A model generated the notes under the pieces. That model was not told where the DNA came from. It worked only from the letters and a program-made list of their open reading frames with translations, and did not search any database. The position numbers were made by a program, and so were the translations under genes. From NCBI GenBank assembly GCA_029547145.1, contig JAKPPV010000024.1:1-64000 (forward strand): a DNA stretch of 64,000 bases. The letters are read 5' to 3'. Source of the stretch: Methanobacteriota archaeon. Its GTDB lineage: Archaea > Halobacteriota > Methanomicrobia > Methanomicrobiales > Methanospirillaceae. Within the stretch, counting starts at the first letter, position 1. Each line of letters opens with the position of its first letter. This document shows, piece by piece, positions 1-9,212 of this stretch.

Positions 1-2
1 TC

Positions 3-3000
3 GCAGTCGTGGGACTTGCGAGCGCTGCGGGCGTGGGGACATTCTACCTCGAGCAGACGAAGTCTGCCGACGTGGGCCAGATTGGCGTTGCAACCCTGTA
101 CATGGACAACACGTGGCAGCCCCTGGCTGACGACGTGTATGCCTATGTGAGCTGGGATGCGGCCTCTCTGGGCTACATCAGCACTGACTGGAAGGTGGGG
201 AACTCCGTTTCGGCGACGCTGAACGGCACGAACTCGCTCTTCCTGCAGTATGCCGACTGGACGAACAAGTATCCGAACGGGAAGACTGCGATCGCCGACA
301 TTAACTTCAAGGCGCTTGCGGCCGGCTCGTCCCAGCTGACGGTCAAGGTCGACCATGTCCGCTCGCACGGCAATGCGTCTGAGATCATCGAGCTGACGCC
401 GTCCGCGACGACGAACCCCGGCACGTTCGTGGTGGGTCCCGGCACGCTGACGACGGTCCCGACGACGGTTGTCCCGACGGTGACCCCGACGGGGAACGAG
501 ACGGGCCTTCCGACGGTGACCCCGACGGGCACGATCCCGACGGCACCGACGACGGTCGCCCCGACGGGCAACGAGACGACGGTTGCGCCGACGGAGACGG
601 TCCCGACGTTCGTCACGCCGACGGTTCCTGTGGGGAACCCGAAGAAGATCCTGAAGCCCGGTGACACGGTGTTCATCGGGGAGTATGGTCTCGACCTGAC
701 GGCTCTCGGGATCACGGACGGCACGACTCTCGGCTGGTTCCAGGCGGGTTCGAACGTTGCGACGAGTTCTCCGGACGACACCCTGATCGTCTCGAGTGCC
801 TCGAACTTCAACGTGGTACCGGGGACCCGTGCGGGGACGTGGTACAACCTGAACAACAACCGTGCGGTCGCGGTGAACATCAAGGACCCGTCTCTGAACA
901 TCCGTGTCTGGGACGTCCAGTCGAACAAGGACGTCACGGGCAAGACGGTGACGGCGGGTCGTCTGCTGTCGTTCCGGATCGACTCGAACCTTGACTCGGT
1001 GAACTCTCAGCGTGGCACTGCCGCCGCGGTGACGATCAAGGTGAAGGACCAGGCCGGGAACGTGTACAACGCGCTGATCGACGAGACCGGGCAGTTGAAC
1101 AGCCTTATCGTCCCGGTGACCTCGAGTTCGATGCTGGTCGCCGGCAAGGGTGCGAACGGCGCGATGTGGAACACTGCGAACTCGAACTACAAGACGGGCG
1201 AGTACAAGGTGTGGGCCGAGACGAACCTGAACGGGATGAAGGACAACTACAAGGATCCCTCGGGTGCGGACTACACTGGCAAGACGATCACGAGCCAGTA
1301 CAGCCTGACGATCGGGCAGGACAAGCTGACGATCGAGGCGAACACCGATGTCGCGGTGACGCGGAACAACGACTTCGCGGTTACGGTGACGGGCCGTCCG
1401 AACCAGAAGTATTTCCTCTGGCTCGAGGGCACGTCGTCGATGGGCGGCACGAACGACCAGCCTCCGAAGATCAAGGAGGGTCAGACGGGCGTGAGCCTTG
1501 GCGACGCGGAAGCGGGTGCGTACAACTTCTCGACGATCGCGGGCCGGACGGTATCGTCTGACGTTCCGCCTGCACCTGCGGGAGGCGTGAACCCGTGGTA
1601 TGCGGCGGTGACGACGGACGACAACGGCAAGCGTACGATCGGTCTGTCGACGGACGCCCAGACGAAGGACAAGACGTACACGATCCGTGTTCAGTGGACG
1701 GACCCGGCGACGGGGAACTTCAAGTATGACACGGTGAAGGTCGAGGTTGTCAAGGGCGCGGTCACGATCACGACGAGCGGGAACCAGTCGTTCTTCCTCG
1801 GCGAGGAGATCACGCTGTCCGGTGAGAACACGGACTCCGAGATGATCTACCTGTTCCTGACGGGTCCGAACGTGGCGAGTGCGGGTGCCTCCCTGACGTC
1901 TCTGACTCCGGTTGTGAACGGTGACGCGAGCACGTTCACTGCGGAGAACGTGAACGCGGACAACACGTGGGAGTACAAGTGGGACACGGCGAACCTGAAC
2001 GTTGACGCCGGTTCGTACACGATCTACGCGGTTGCGACTCCGAACAACAAGGACAACCTGCAGTCGGTGAAGTATGCGACGGCGTCGGTGATCATCAAGA
2101 AGCCGTTCGTGACCGCGAACGCCTCTGCGGCGGTTGTTGCGAAGGGTGACGAGTTCAAGATCACGGGTGTCGCCGAGGGCAAGCCTTCGAACATGGGGAT
2201 CTGGCTGTTCGGCACGAACATGTACCTGTCGACGACGACGTCGGTGAAGGACGACAGCACGTTTGAGTACAAGGTGACTCGCGGCACGACGAAGAACCTG
2301 GCGACGGGCCAGTACTTCGCGGTTGTTCAGCACCCGATGTACAACGGCGAGTTTGACGTCCAGGAGTTCGACAACGCTGCTGGCGGCAAGGATGTCGTCG
2401 ACCGTTCCGGGAACTACTTCATCGCGTCCGGCCCCGGCCGTCTGCAGGGCTCTGACGCCGCTGCGGCGCTGGTGAACCTGATCAACGGTCCGAACATCGA
2501 CGACACGTACACGAAGCTCTCGTTCGTGGTTGAGGAGGCGCGGATCGACATCGCTGCGGTTCCGGACAAGAACGTGGGCGACACGTTCGAGCTGACGGGC
2601 ACGACGAACCTTGCGCCTGGCGACTCCCTGCTGGTGACGATCCTGTCGAGTTCGTTCGCTCCGACGGACAAGTCTCAGGCGAGCGGTTTCAGCGGTGTCT
2701 CGGGTTCGACCAAGGTGGTGAAGGGCGAGCAGGGCAACATGTTCAACTTCACGGTTGACACGTCCCAGTTCAAGCCCGACACGTACCAGGTGACGGTCGA
2801 GTCGGTCGACGCCGGTTCGAGTTCGAGCGCGACGTTCAACGTGCTCGAGGGCGGCGCGGTGCCGACGGGCACGACGGTCGCCCCGACGCTGACGACGAAC
2901 GCGACGGGCACGGTTCCGCCGGCCACGACGGGTGCTGCCACGGCGGCGACGACGAACGGCAACGGAACGGCCACGGCCACCCCGACGAAGTCGCCCGGGT

Positions 3001-3065
3001 TCGGTGCGGTCGTCGCGCTGGTCGGTCTCGGTGCCGTCGCGGTGCTCGTGCTCCGCCGGAACTGA
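3..3065 (+). CDS. S-layer-type surface protein with cohesin-like module and PGF-CTERM tail (5' partial)
   Basis: The reading frame is open to the left edge, and the first residues (AVVGLASAAG) look like the end of a signal peptide, so the true start lies outside the window. Counting from the GTG at 9, residues about 10-135 resemble a cohesin fold: alternating beta strands ending in the block IADINFKALAAGSSQLTV, typical of the last cohesin strands. Residues about 145-210 are a Thr/Pro linker. Residues 213-430 resemble the DUF3821 surface domain of Methanomicrobiales, followed by several Ig-like beta regions. A second Thr/Pro linker leads to Pro-Gly-Phe at 996-998, one hydrophobic segment and a terminal RRN. 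That is a PGF-CTERM signal, processed by archaeosortase A and lipid-anchored. Thr is encoded mostly by ACG, suggesting strong expression bias. The S-layer role is inferred; the cohesin call is moderate. Confidence 0.8.
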   Translation, partial: AVVGLASAAGVGTFYLEQTKSADVGQIGVATLYMDNTWQPLADDVYAYVSWDAASLGYISTDWKVGNSVSATLNGTNSLFLQYADWTNKYPNGKTAIADINFKALAAGSSQLTVKVDHVRSHGNASEIIELTPSATTNPGTFVVGPGTLTTVPTTVVPTVTPTGNETGLPTVTPTGTIPTAPTTVAPTGNETTVAPTETVPTFVTPTVPVGNPKKILKPGDTVFIGEYGLDLTALGITDGTTLGWFQAGSNVATSSPDDTLIVSSASNFNVVPGTRAGTWYNLNNNRAVAVNIKDPSLNIRVWDVQSNKDVTGKTVTAGRLLSFRIDSNLDSVNSQRGTAAAVTIKVKDQAGNVYNALIDETGQLNSLIVPVTSSSMLVAGKGANGAMWNTANSNYKTGEYKVWAETNLNGMKDNYKDPSGADYTGKTITSQYSLTIGQDKLTIEANTDVAVTRNNDFAVTVTGRPNQKYFLWLEGTSSMGGTNDQPPKIKEGQTGVSLGDAEAGAYNFSTIAGRTVSSDVPPAPAGGVNPWYAAVTTDDNGKRTIGLSTDAQTKDKTYTIRVQWTDPATGNFKYDTVKVEVVKGAVTITTSGNQSFFLGEEITLSGENTDSEMIYLFLTGPNVASAGASLTSLTPVVNGDASTFTAENVNADNTWEYKWDTANLNVDAGSYTIYAVATPNNKDNLQSVKYATASVIIKKPFVTANASAAVVAKGDEFKITGVAEGKPSNMGIWLFGTNMYLSTTTSVKDDSTFEYKVTRGTTKNLATGQYFAVVQHPMYNGEFDVQEFDNAAGGKDVVDRSGNYFIASGPGRLQGSDAAAALVNLINGPNIDDTYTKLSFVVEEARIDIAAVPDKNVGDTFELTGTTNLAPGDSLLVTILSSSFAPTDKSQASGFSGVSGSTKVVKGEQGNMFNFTVDTSQFKPDTYQVTVESVDAGSSSSATFNVLEGGAVPTGTTVAPTLTTNATGTVPPATTGAATAATTNGNGTATATPTKSPGFGAVVALVGLGAVAVLVLRRN

Positions 3066-3082
3066 GGACACCAACCACTAAC

Positions 3083-3093
3083 TTTTTTTTTTT
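3083..3093 (+). terminator. Oligo-T transcription terminator
   Basis: An uninterrupted run of 11 T lies about 18 nt after the S-layer gene stop codon. Archaeal termination commonly uses such oligo-T tracts without a hairpin. Confidence 0.7.
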
Positions 3094-3341
3094 ATTCCGT
3101 TCTTTCAAGCTGTGATCAATGTCCGAGCGACTGCAGAAGTCTGGAGACGATGTGAACTGGCATCATCAGGGGGACCGACCTGTTTGGAGGGACGATCTCA
3201 CCGAAAAAGATGAAATGGGTGTTCTCCCTCTGCCGGCTGGTTCATCGGGTTTGAACCGGACTTTCAGCGCGCACAATTTTTTCTCTTCACTTCTGTTCGG
3301 GGCACCTATCCCCGTGGTCATGGCCATATGACGAACTCCGT

Positions 3342-3362
3342 ATTATTCATCGCATGAATAAT
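3342..3362. repeat. Perfect 9-bp inverted repeat
   Basis: ATTATTCAT and ATGAATAAT are separated by CGC. The element is about 190 nt upstream of the next start codon and 250 nt after the previous oligo-T. It may be an operator or a small hairpin; its function is unknown. Confidence 0.5.
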
Positions 3363-3520
3363 CCTGTGTTCTTTCCTCCCGGGTAATACACCAAAAAATT
3401 TCGGCCCGTTGGGGATTCTGAGGGTGTCAAACAGTTAAAAACATAAAGATCTATATGAATGTACGCAAAATAATACTCGTGAATCCGTGTCAAATATTAC
3501 CTTCGGAAATATAACAACAG

Positions 3521-3527
3521 TTTTAAA
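3521..3527 (+). promoter_or_regulatory. TATA box of the beta-helix dockerin gene
   Basis: TTTTAAA is centred about 28 nt before the ATG at 3552, with no Shine-Dalgarno sequence between them. This is the spacing expected for a leaderless archaeal transcript. Confidence 0.55.
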
Positions 3528-3551
3528 GGGTGAACTTCAAGTTTTAACCAG

Positions 3552-5201
3552 ATGAAGTGCTCCCTCTTTTTTCAGATAGGTATTCTTGCGCTTGCCACCG
3601 TGATCGTTGCACCGATCGTTACGGCAGCGCCGGTTCAGATCACCGGCCCGATGGTGATCACTGCCCCGGGAACGTATATCCTTGGACAGGATATCAGCGT
3701 GAGTCAGGGGACACCCATCCGGATCCAGAGCTCAAACGTCGTCTTCGATGGAGACGGTCATACGATCAACGGAACCGATACGAGCGGTTCATTCGGAATC
3801 CTGGTCTCCGGAAACAACGGTCCCCTGACCGGTGTCACCGTGAAAAACGTGCATGTAAATAATTTTTACGACGGTCTTTACTTCAGGGGCGTGAACGGTG
3901 GGCGGATCGAGTCCGTCACTGCCACCGGCAACGTTCGGGCAGGGATTAGCCTTCGAAGTACCAGCGATACGGTGATCACGGGGTGCACGGTGAGTGAGAA
4001 CGGAGAGGGATTTTATATCTGGTCCGAATGTTCGCGGAACCGGATCGAGTCCTGCACGATGAAGGACAACCTGGAGATGGGGCTCTGGCTCGCATCTACC
4101 GGCCGAACCTCAAACGGTATCATCTACGACTCGACCGATAACGTGGTCATCGGGAACACTGCGATCGGAAACGGGAGGATGGGGTTGTATGTGGACTTCT
4201 CGGACGGAAACACGTTAAAGAACAACCAGGTCATCTCGAACGATCAGTTCGGCATCTTCCTGGATTACTCTTCGAGAACCCGAATCGAATCGAATACCGT
4301 CTCGGGGGGATCCGAACAGGCGATCTATCTCTACGATGCCGACAGCACCCAGCTGATCGGGAATACGGTATCCGGAGCGGCCGACTACGGGATCTGGATC
4401 TCGTCCTCCAGCGGGAACGCCATCCGTTCCAACACGATCACCCGGAACGGAAAGGGGGGGCTCGTCCTGAACGGAGAGGAAGGGATACCGGCGAATAACA
4501 ACACGGTGAGCTCGAACACGATCCGGGACAACGGAAGGCTCGGAATCTATCTCTGCCGTTCGAGCGGGAATACCATCACCAACAATCACTTCTCGAACCC
4601 GACGAACACGGGGTTCGGCACCTCCTGTGGATCGAACTCCTGGAACGTGGAACGACAGGCAGGAACATCGATCACGGGCGGATCGATGCTCGGAGGGAAT
4701 TACTGGGGCCATCCGGCAGGAACTGGTTTCTCGGAGACAAGCCCGGACGCCGACAGGGATGGTATCTGCGACCGCCCGTACACCTTCTCTGGCAACTCCG
4801 ATCTCTATCCGCTCTCGAATGTCGGCGGTCGGGGATCCCCCGCGCCCACGTCCGCGACAACGATTCCGACGACCGTTACCGGCATTCCAACGATCCCTCT
4901 CCCACCCGAGGTAACGCCGTCCAGGAATACCACGATGACCCCGACTGTCACCCCGATTCCGGGAGAGAAGGGGGGATCGATCAGCGCACTTCCCGGTGCG
5001 GCGAACCCCCCCCGGGATCTGAACGCTGATGGCCTCTACGAGGACGTGAACGGGAATGGGAGGGTCGACTTCTCGGATGTGGTCCTCCTCTTCAACAATC
5101 TGGACCTCGTCAGCACCTCCTATCCCCCCTCAGTATTCGACTTCAACCAGAACCACCGCATCGATTACAGCGATGTGACGGCGCTCTATCAGTCGCTCTG
5201 A
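3552..5201 (+). CDS. Secreted right-handed beta-helix protein with C-terminal dockerin-like domain
   Basis: The product has 549 aa. Residues 1-26 are a signal peptide ending VTAAP. Residues about 30-390 form a NosD/pectate-lyase-type parallel beta-helix, visible as repeated turns such as NTVSGN, NTITRNG and NTIRDNG. A Thr/Pro linker (about 428-475) separates it from a C-terminal dockerin-like module. That module starts LPGAANPPRDLNADG and carries two calcium loops, DVNGNGRVDFSD and DFNQNHRIDYSD. Such helices often bind or cleave polysaccharide, but I see no catalytic signature. The dockerin suggests docking on a surface cohesin, possibly the cohesin-like module of the upstream neighbour. The start is set by the TATA box at 3521-3527. 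Confidence 0.85.
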   Translation: MKCSLFFQIGILALATVIVAPIVTAAPVQITGPMVITAPGTYILGQDISVSQGTPIRIQSSNVVFDGDGHTINGTDTSGSFGILVSGNNGPLTGVTVKNVHVNNFYDGLYFRGVNGGRIESVTATGNVRAGISLRSTSDTVITGCTVSENGEGFYIWSECSRNRIESCTMKDNLEMGLWLASTGRTSNGIIYDSTDNVVIGNTAIGNGRMGLYVDFSDGNTLKNNQVISNDQFGIFLDYSSRTRIESNTVSGGSEQAIYLYDADSTQLIGNTVSGAADYGIWISSSSGNAIRSNTITRNGKGGLVLNGEEGIPANNNTVSSNTIRDNGRLGIYLCRSSGNTITNNHFSNPTNTGFGTSCGSNSWNVERQAGTSITGGSMLGGNYWGHPAGTGFSETSPDADRDGICDRPYTFSGNSDLYPLSNVGGRGSPAPTSATTIPTTVTGIPTIPLPPEVTPSRNTTMTPTVTPIPGEKGGSISALPGAANPPRDLNADGLYEDVNGNGRVDFSDVVLLFNNLDLVSTSYPPSVFDFNQNHRIDYSDVTALYQSL

Positions 5202-5211
5202 TTCCCCCCCC

Positions 5212-5218
5212 TTTTTTT
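5212..5218 (+). terminator. Oligo-T terminator
   Basis: Seven T follow a C tract directly after the stop codon of the beta-helix gene. Confidence 0.6.
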
Positions 5219-5531
5219 GTGAGATCTCTCTTCCTCTTCCGATCTCATATGAACGGATTGTTCACCGGCCCCTCCCTCAACGTCCCATGTTCAGCCGAAC
5301 AGGGAGCTCCGGAACGCGACGAACCCGGGTCTGCGGGTCCCCGATGAGGTGAAAGTAGAATTGTCTTCCATGCGGCCTGAAGATCCTGGGTGGGTTTGTG
5401 TGGTGTGCGGACGGTTTCGTCTCCAACAGCGTCCCGGAGATGGTTCAGGTGCGTATACCACGGATGAGTGAGAGATCTGAACCCGGTATCGAGGTCATGC
5501 TTATGAAGCACGAATGCATATGGTATGGACC
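5219..5531. other. Intergenic region without a recognised gene
   Basis: A minus-strand open frame of 88 codons covers part of this gap but resembles no known family. The sequence CTTATGAA near 5500 may be the TATA element for the next gene, at the right distance from the ATG at 5532. Confidence 0.4.
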
Positions 5532-6089
5532 ATGAGGCAGCTCACCGATGAGGAGGGAAGGTTGGGGCTTGCCCTGGCCAGGCAGGCGGTTGAGGCGGCG
5601 GTCCGCCGATCTCGACCCGTACACGGAGCGCTCCCGGATGTCTTCTCCGAGCCACGTGGAGTCTTCGTCACCCTGACCCGGGACGGTCAGCTGCGGGGAT
5701 GTATCGGACTGCCGTATCCCGTTACACCTCTCGGAGAGGCGATCATCGAGGCCGGACAGTCCGCTGCACTGCACGATCCGAGGTTTCCCCCCCTCACTCT
5801 GGGAGAACTCGATCGGATCCGGGTTGAGCTGACCGTGCTGACGATGCCCACCCCGATCTCCGGTCCGCCTTCAGAGCGGCCGAACGTGGTGGAGGTCGGG
5901 CGGCACGGATTGATCGTCCGTGGACTCGGTACCAGCGGTCTTCTCCTGCCACAGGTGGCGATCGAGTACGGTTGGACGGCAACCGAGTTTCTCGGGCATA
6001 CCTGCCGGAAGGCGGGGCTCCCGCCAGATTGCTGGCGACGCCCTGATATCGAGGTGAGCCTCTTCGAGGGGCAGATTTTTCACGAGTAG
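5532..6089 (+). CDS. AMMECR1 domain protein
   Basis: The product has 185 aa from the ATG at 5532; an in-frame ATG at 5514 would add six residues. It matches the AMMECR1 family over its whole length. The hallmark [10 protein letters not shown] is near residue 55, followed by HDPRFPPLT and an [13 protein letters not shown] strand. The biochemical role of AMMECR1 proteins is unknown; the fold resembles nucleotide- or RNA-binding proteins. It ends 8 nt before tgtA and is probably cotranscribed with it. Distance from a TATA-like CTTATGAA favours 5532 as a leaderless start. Confidence 0.88.
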   Translation: MRQLTDEEGRLGLALARQAVEAAVRRSRPVHGALPDVFSEPRGVFVTLTRDGQLRGCIGLPYPVTPLGEAIIEAGQSAALHDPRFPPLTLGELDRIRVELTVLTMPTPISGPPSERPNVVEVGRHGLIVRGLGTSGLLLPQVAIEYGWTATEFLGHTCRKAGLPPDCWRRPDIEVSLFEGQIFHE

Positions 6090-6097
6090 GTGGGTGT

Positions 6098-7552
6098 ATG
6101 GCGTTCGGGTTTGAGGTGCTGCATAAGGATATCGCCGGCCGGATCGGCCGGCTCAGGGTCGGGTCGAAGACCGTACGGACGCCGGCCCTCCTGCCGGTGA
6201 TAAATCCGCACCTCCAGATTGTGACCCCCTCAGAGCTCTACCGGATGGGGGTTGAAGCACTGATCACGAACGCGTATATCTTCTACCGGAGTGAACACTA
6301 TCGTGACCTTGCACTCGAGCGGGGCCTTCATGCCGTCCTCGACTACCCGGGCGTGATCATGACCGACTCGGGTTCGTTCCAGCTCTCGGTCTACGGGGAT
6401 GTCGAGGTCGGGAATCGGGAGACCCTGCTGTTCCAGCAGCAAATCGGTTCCGAGATCGTCGTTCCACTTGATCTCCCCACCCCTCCGTCCGCGGACCGTG
6501 GAAGGGCCGAGAGCGAACTTGCCGTCACGCTGGGGCGGATCGATGAGGCATGTTCGCTTGTTGGAGAGCATTCGGTGCTCGCAGCGCCGGTGCAGGGAGG
6601 TATCTTCGAGGATCTCAGGGAGGAGGCTGGTCGAGAGGTGAGCCGGCGGGGCTGTATCGTCGCGCCCATCGGTGCAGTCGTCCCTCTCATGGAGAACTAC
6701 CGGTATCGTGACCTTGTTCGCGTCGTCCTTGCCGCGAAGCGCGGTCTATCGCCGGGTGCCTGCGTCCATCTCTTTGGCGCCGGACACCCCGCCATGCTGG
6801 CGCTCGCCGTGGCGATGGGCTGCGACCTCTTCGATTCGGCGGCCTATGCGCTCTATGCGAAGGAGGGGCGGTACCTCACGGTTCACGGCACGCAGTTCCT
6901 CAGCGAGCTCCAGGAACTGCCCTGCTCCTGTTCTGTCTGCCGGTCCCACACCCCGGAGTCGCTCCGTCGTTCCTCCGATCGAGAACGGCTCCTCGCACTC
7001 CATAACCTGCAGGTGACCCTCGCCGAGATCGCCCGAATCCGGCAGGCAATCCAGGATGGCACGCTGTGGGAGCTCGTCGACGAGCGGTGCAGGTCCCACC
7101 CCCGTCTGCTGGAGGGATACCGCGAGCTCCTCCGTTCCGCCCCGATGCTCGAACCATTCGACCGGAGCACCAAGCGACGGTTCTTCTACCGCGGTGACGA
7201 GTCCTGCCTGCGCACGGAGGTGGTCCGGTACCAACGAGATCTCGCACGGTTCGACCTCGTCGGTCGGGTGCTGGTCTCGTTCGACGGCAGGCCCGCACCG
7301 GGTTTTGACCGGTGCCTCGCGTTCCGTCCGCCGTTCGGTCCCTATCCGCCCGGTCTTGCCGAGACCTTCCCGATCGGCCAGTGCGAACTCCCGTCGTGGG
7401 ATGAACCGATGGTCCGGGCCGGTTGCAGGGGCATCGCCGCCCTCGTTCGTTCGAACCCCGGTGTTACCTTCGCAGTGCGGTGCGAAGACCGGTGGTCCGG
7501 GATCGTGACGGAAGAGGTCCCCGGGATCGAGGTGCTCGTGGATGTGGATTGA
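6098..7552 (+). CDS. tgtA: tRNA-guanine(15) transglycosylase (archaeosine, preQ0 insertion)
   Basis: The enzyme exchanges guanine-15 in the D-loop of archaeal tRNA for preQ0, the first tRNA-bound step of archaeosine synthesis. The product has 484 aa. The catalytic TIM barrel fills the N-terminal part: [10 protein letters not shown] with the likely catalytic Asp90, the APVQGG motif near 163-168, and a zinc site CSCSVC (Cys276, 278, 281) completed by a downstream His. No C-terminal PUA domain is visible, so it is shorter than many archaeal TgtA proteins. A PUA domain is instead present in the overlapping neighbour arcS. The gene overlaps arcS by 11 nt. Confidence 0.93.
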   Translation: MAFGFEVLHKDIAGRIGRLRVGSKTVRTPALLPVINPHLQIVTPSELYRMGVEALITNAYIFYRSEHYRDLALERGLHAVLDYPGVIMTDSGSFQLSVYGDVEVGNRETLLFQQQIGSEIVVPLDLPTPPSADRGRAESELAVTLGRIDEACSLVGEHSVLAAPVQGGIFEDLREEAGREVSRRGCIVAPIGAVVPLMENYRYRDLVRVVLAAKRGLSPGACVHLFGAGHPAMLALAVAMGCDLFDSAAYALYAKEGRYLTVHGTQFLSELQELPCSCSVCRSHTPESLRRSSDRERLLALHNLQVTLAEIARIRQAIQDGTLWELVDERCRSHPRLLEGYRELLRSAPMLEPFDRSTKRRFFYRGDESCLRTEVVRYQRDLARFDLVGRVLVSFDGRPAPGFDRCLAFRPPFGPYPPGLAETFPIGQCELPSWDEPMVRAGCRGIAALVRSNPGVTFAVRCEDRWSGIVTEEVPGIEVLVDVD

Positions 7553-9179
7553 GATCCGTTCCCGTGACGGACTCGCGAGGGCGGGTATCCTGGTTCATGG
7601 AGACGAGATCCTCCCGAGCCCGGCGGTCGCGGATGTCACAGGATTATTTCCGTCGCTTCGTGACCGTACACTCGAGAATGTCCCAATTGATGCCTCCGAA
7701 CCATTCGTCTCCACCTGGTTTGTACCCGGCGGGGAACCCCGTGCAGTGCACCCCGCGTACCCCACCCGCCTCCCCCTGTCGGGCGCCGTCATGGTGGCGA
7801 ACTGGGGGACGGTTCTTCCCGACCCGTGCGCCCACATCAGGCACCTGGTGAGGGTGATCGGCTCGATCCCGCCCGATGCCCCCCGCTACGCGCCCGCGGT
7901 GGGCACGCCCATGAATCTGTCCCTCCTCGCCTGGACCGGTTTCGATCTCTTCGACTATGTTGCCACCGATCTTGCCTCCGTTCAGGGGCGCTTCCTTCTC
8001 CCCGAGGCGGTGCTGGGGGCCGATGCCCTCTCGAGCGGTATCTGCACCTGTGACGGGTGTGCAACAGGTGACCTCTGGCGTCACAACCGCATGGCGCTCG
8101 ATCGGGAAATCGCGCTGGTCCGGCGTTTCATCCATGAAGGTCGGCTGAGAGAGCTCGTTGAATCCCGCTGCAGGTCCGATGCCGCGCTCGTCGGGGCAGT
8201 TCGTCTTCTCGACCGGCAGTTCGTCTTCGTGGAGCGATGGACGCCGGTCACGGGCCCGACACCCATGAGGGCGAACTCGGCAGAATCTCTCTTCCGGCCC
8301 GAGGTCAGGAGGTTTGCCACTCGAGTGCTCGAACGTTATCACCCCCGGCGGACGGACACGATCGTACTTCTCCCGTGCTCCGCGCGCAAGCCCTATTCCC
8401 TCTCCCGAAGCCACCGGCTCTACAGATCGTCGGTGCGGGGACGCGCACACGAACTGATCGTCACGTCCCCGCTCGGCATCGTCCCGCGAGAACTCGAACT
8501 CTGTTACCCGGCCGGTCACTACGATGTTCCGGTGACCGGTTACTGGGACGCGGAGGAGGTCTCCGTCATTGCCACCACCCTCCGTGACTATCTCCTCCGT
8601 CACCGTTTCGGGCGGGTGATCGCCCACCTCGAGGGGGGTGCTCTCTGCGTGGCACGTATCGCCGCCGAGCAGGCCGGTTGCAGTCTGGAAGAGACCGTAC
8701 GGGACGGGCGCCCGACCTCGGACCAGTCTCTTTCGGCACTCGATGCCGCCCTCGACGGGAATCGCCGCGAGGTCGAGGACCCGCTTCGGGGTCTTGCCCT
8801 CTACCAGTTCGGCTGCGAACCTCCTCGTTATGGACTCCGGGTGAGGGGACGCTATCCAGGGCTCCAGTACCTGCGGGACGGTATGCCCGTCTTCGGGATC
8901 GACGCCGGGGCGGGCCTGCTCCGCCCCACGTTCGAGGGCTGGAAACTGCTCGATGAAGGATACCGCGTCAGGATCGATGCCTTCGTCCCGCAGGGCGATA
9001 TCCTCGCTCCCGGGGTGCTTGATGCCGATCCCCGCATACGCCCGGGCGACGAGGTGCTTGTCGTCGGCCCGCTGGCCCTTGCCACCGGACGGGCCCTCAT
9101 GTCGGCCGACGAGATGCTTGCGTCGACCCGCGGCGTTGCGGTCAGGAAGCGTAAGGTAATGAAACTGAAGCACGAATAA
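7542..9179 (+). CDS. arcS: Archaeosine synthase ArcS (TgtA paralogue with PUA domain)
   Basis: ArcS adds the amino group (from glutamine or, in some systems, via lysine) that turns tRNA-bound preQ0 into archaeosine. The product has 545 aa. Residues 1-240 are a degenerate TGT-like barrel that keeps a CTCDGC zinc motif (168-173) but lacks the TgtA catalytic MTDSG block. The ArcS signature [14 protein letters not shown] begins at residue 278, followed by a conserved region with [22 protein letters not shown]-binding domain occupies roughly 465-545. The ATG lies inside the end of tgtA, indicating translational coupling. The family is well recognised; the exact amido donor cannot be read from sequence. 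Confidence 0.9.
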   Translation: MWIEIRSRDGLARAGILVHGDEILPSPAVADVTGLFPSLRDRTLENVPIDASEPFVSTWFVPGGEPRAVHPAYPTRLPLSGAVMVANWGTVLPDPCAHIRHLVRVIGSIPPDAPRYAPAVGTPMNLSLLAWTGFDLFDYVATDLASVQGRFLLPEAVLGADALSSGICTCDGCATGDLWRHNRMALDREIALVRRFIHEGRLRELVESRCRSDAALVGAVRLLDRQFVFVERWTPVTGPTPMRANSAESLFRPEVRRFATRVLERYHPRRTDTIVLLPCSARKPYSLSRSHRLYRSSVRGRAHELIVTSPLGIVPRELELCYPAGHYDVPVTGYWDAEEVSVIATTLRDYLLRHRFGRVIAHLEGGALCVARIAAEQAGCSLEETVRDGRPTSDQSLSALDAALDGNRREVEDPLRGLALYQFGCEPPRYGLRVRGRYPGLQYLRDGMPVFGIDAGAGLLRPTFEGWKLLDEGYRVRIDAFVPQGDILAPGVLDADPRIRPGDEVLVVGPLALATGRALMSADEMLASTRGVAVRKRKVMKLKHE

Positions 9180-9212
9180 TACGAAGAACCCCACGGGGTC
9201 GGAGGCAGTCGA

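Larger units (their letters stand above)
3066..3551. other. AT-rich intergenic region
   Basis: This 486-base gap is clearly richer in A and T than the flanking genes. It holds the oligo-T terminator, a perfect 9-bp inverted repeat at 3342-3362 and the promoter of the next gene. Short reading frames here have no recognisable protein character, so I call no gene. Confidence 0.6.

Noticed and set aside
5245-5511. 88-codon minus-strand frame in the gap before the AMMECR1 gene
   Set aside because: No family, no promoter or ribosome site; composition not protein-like.
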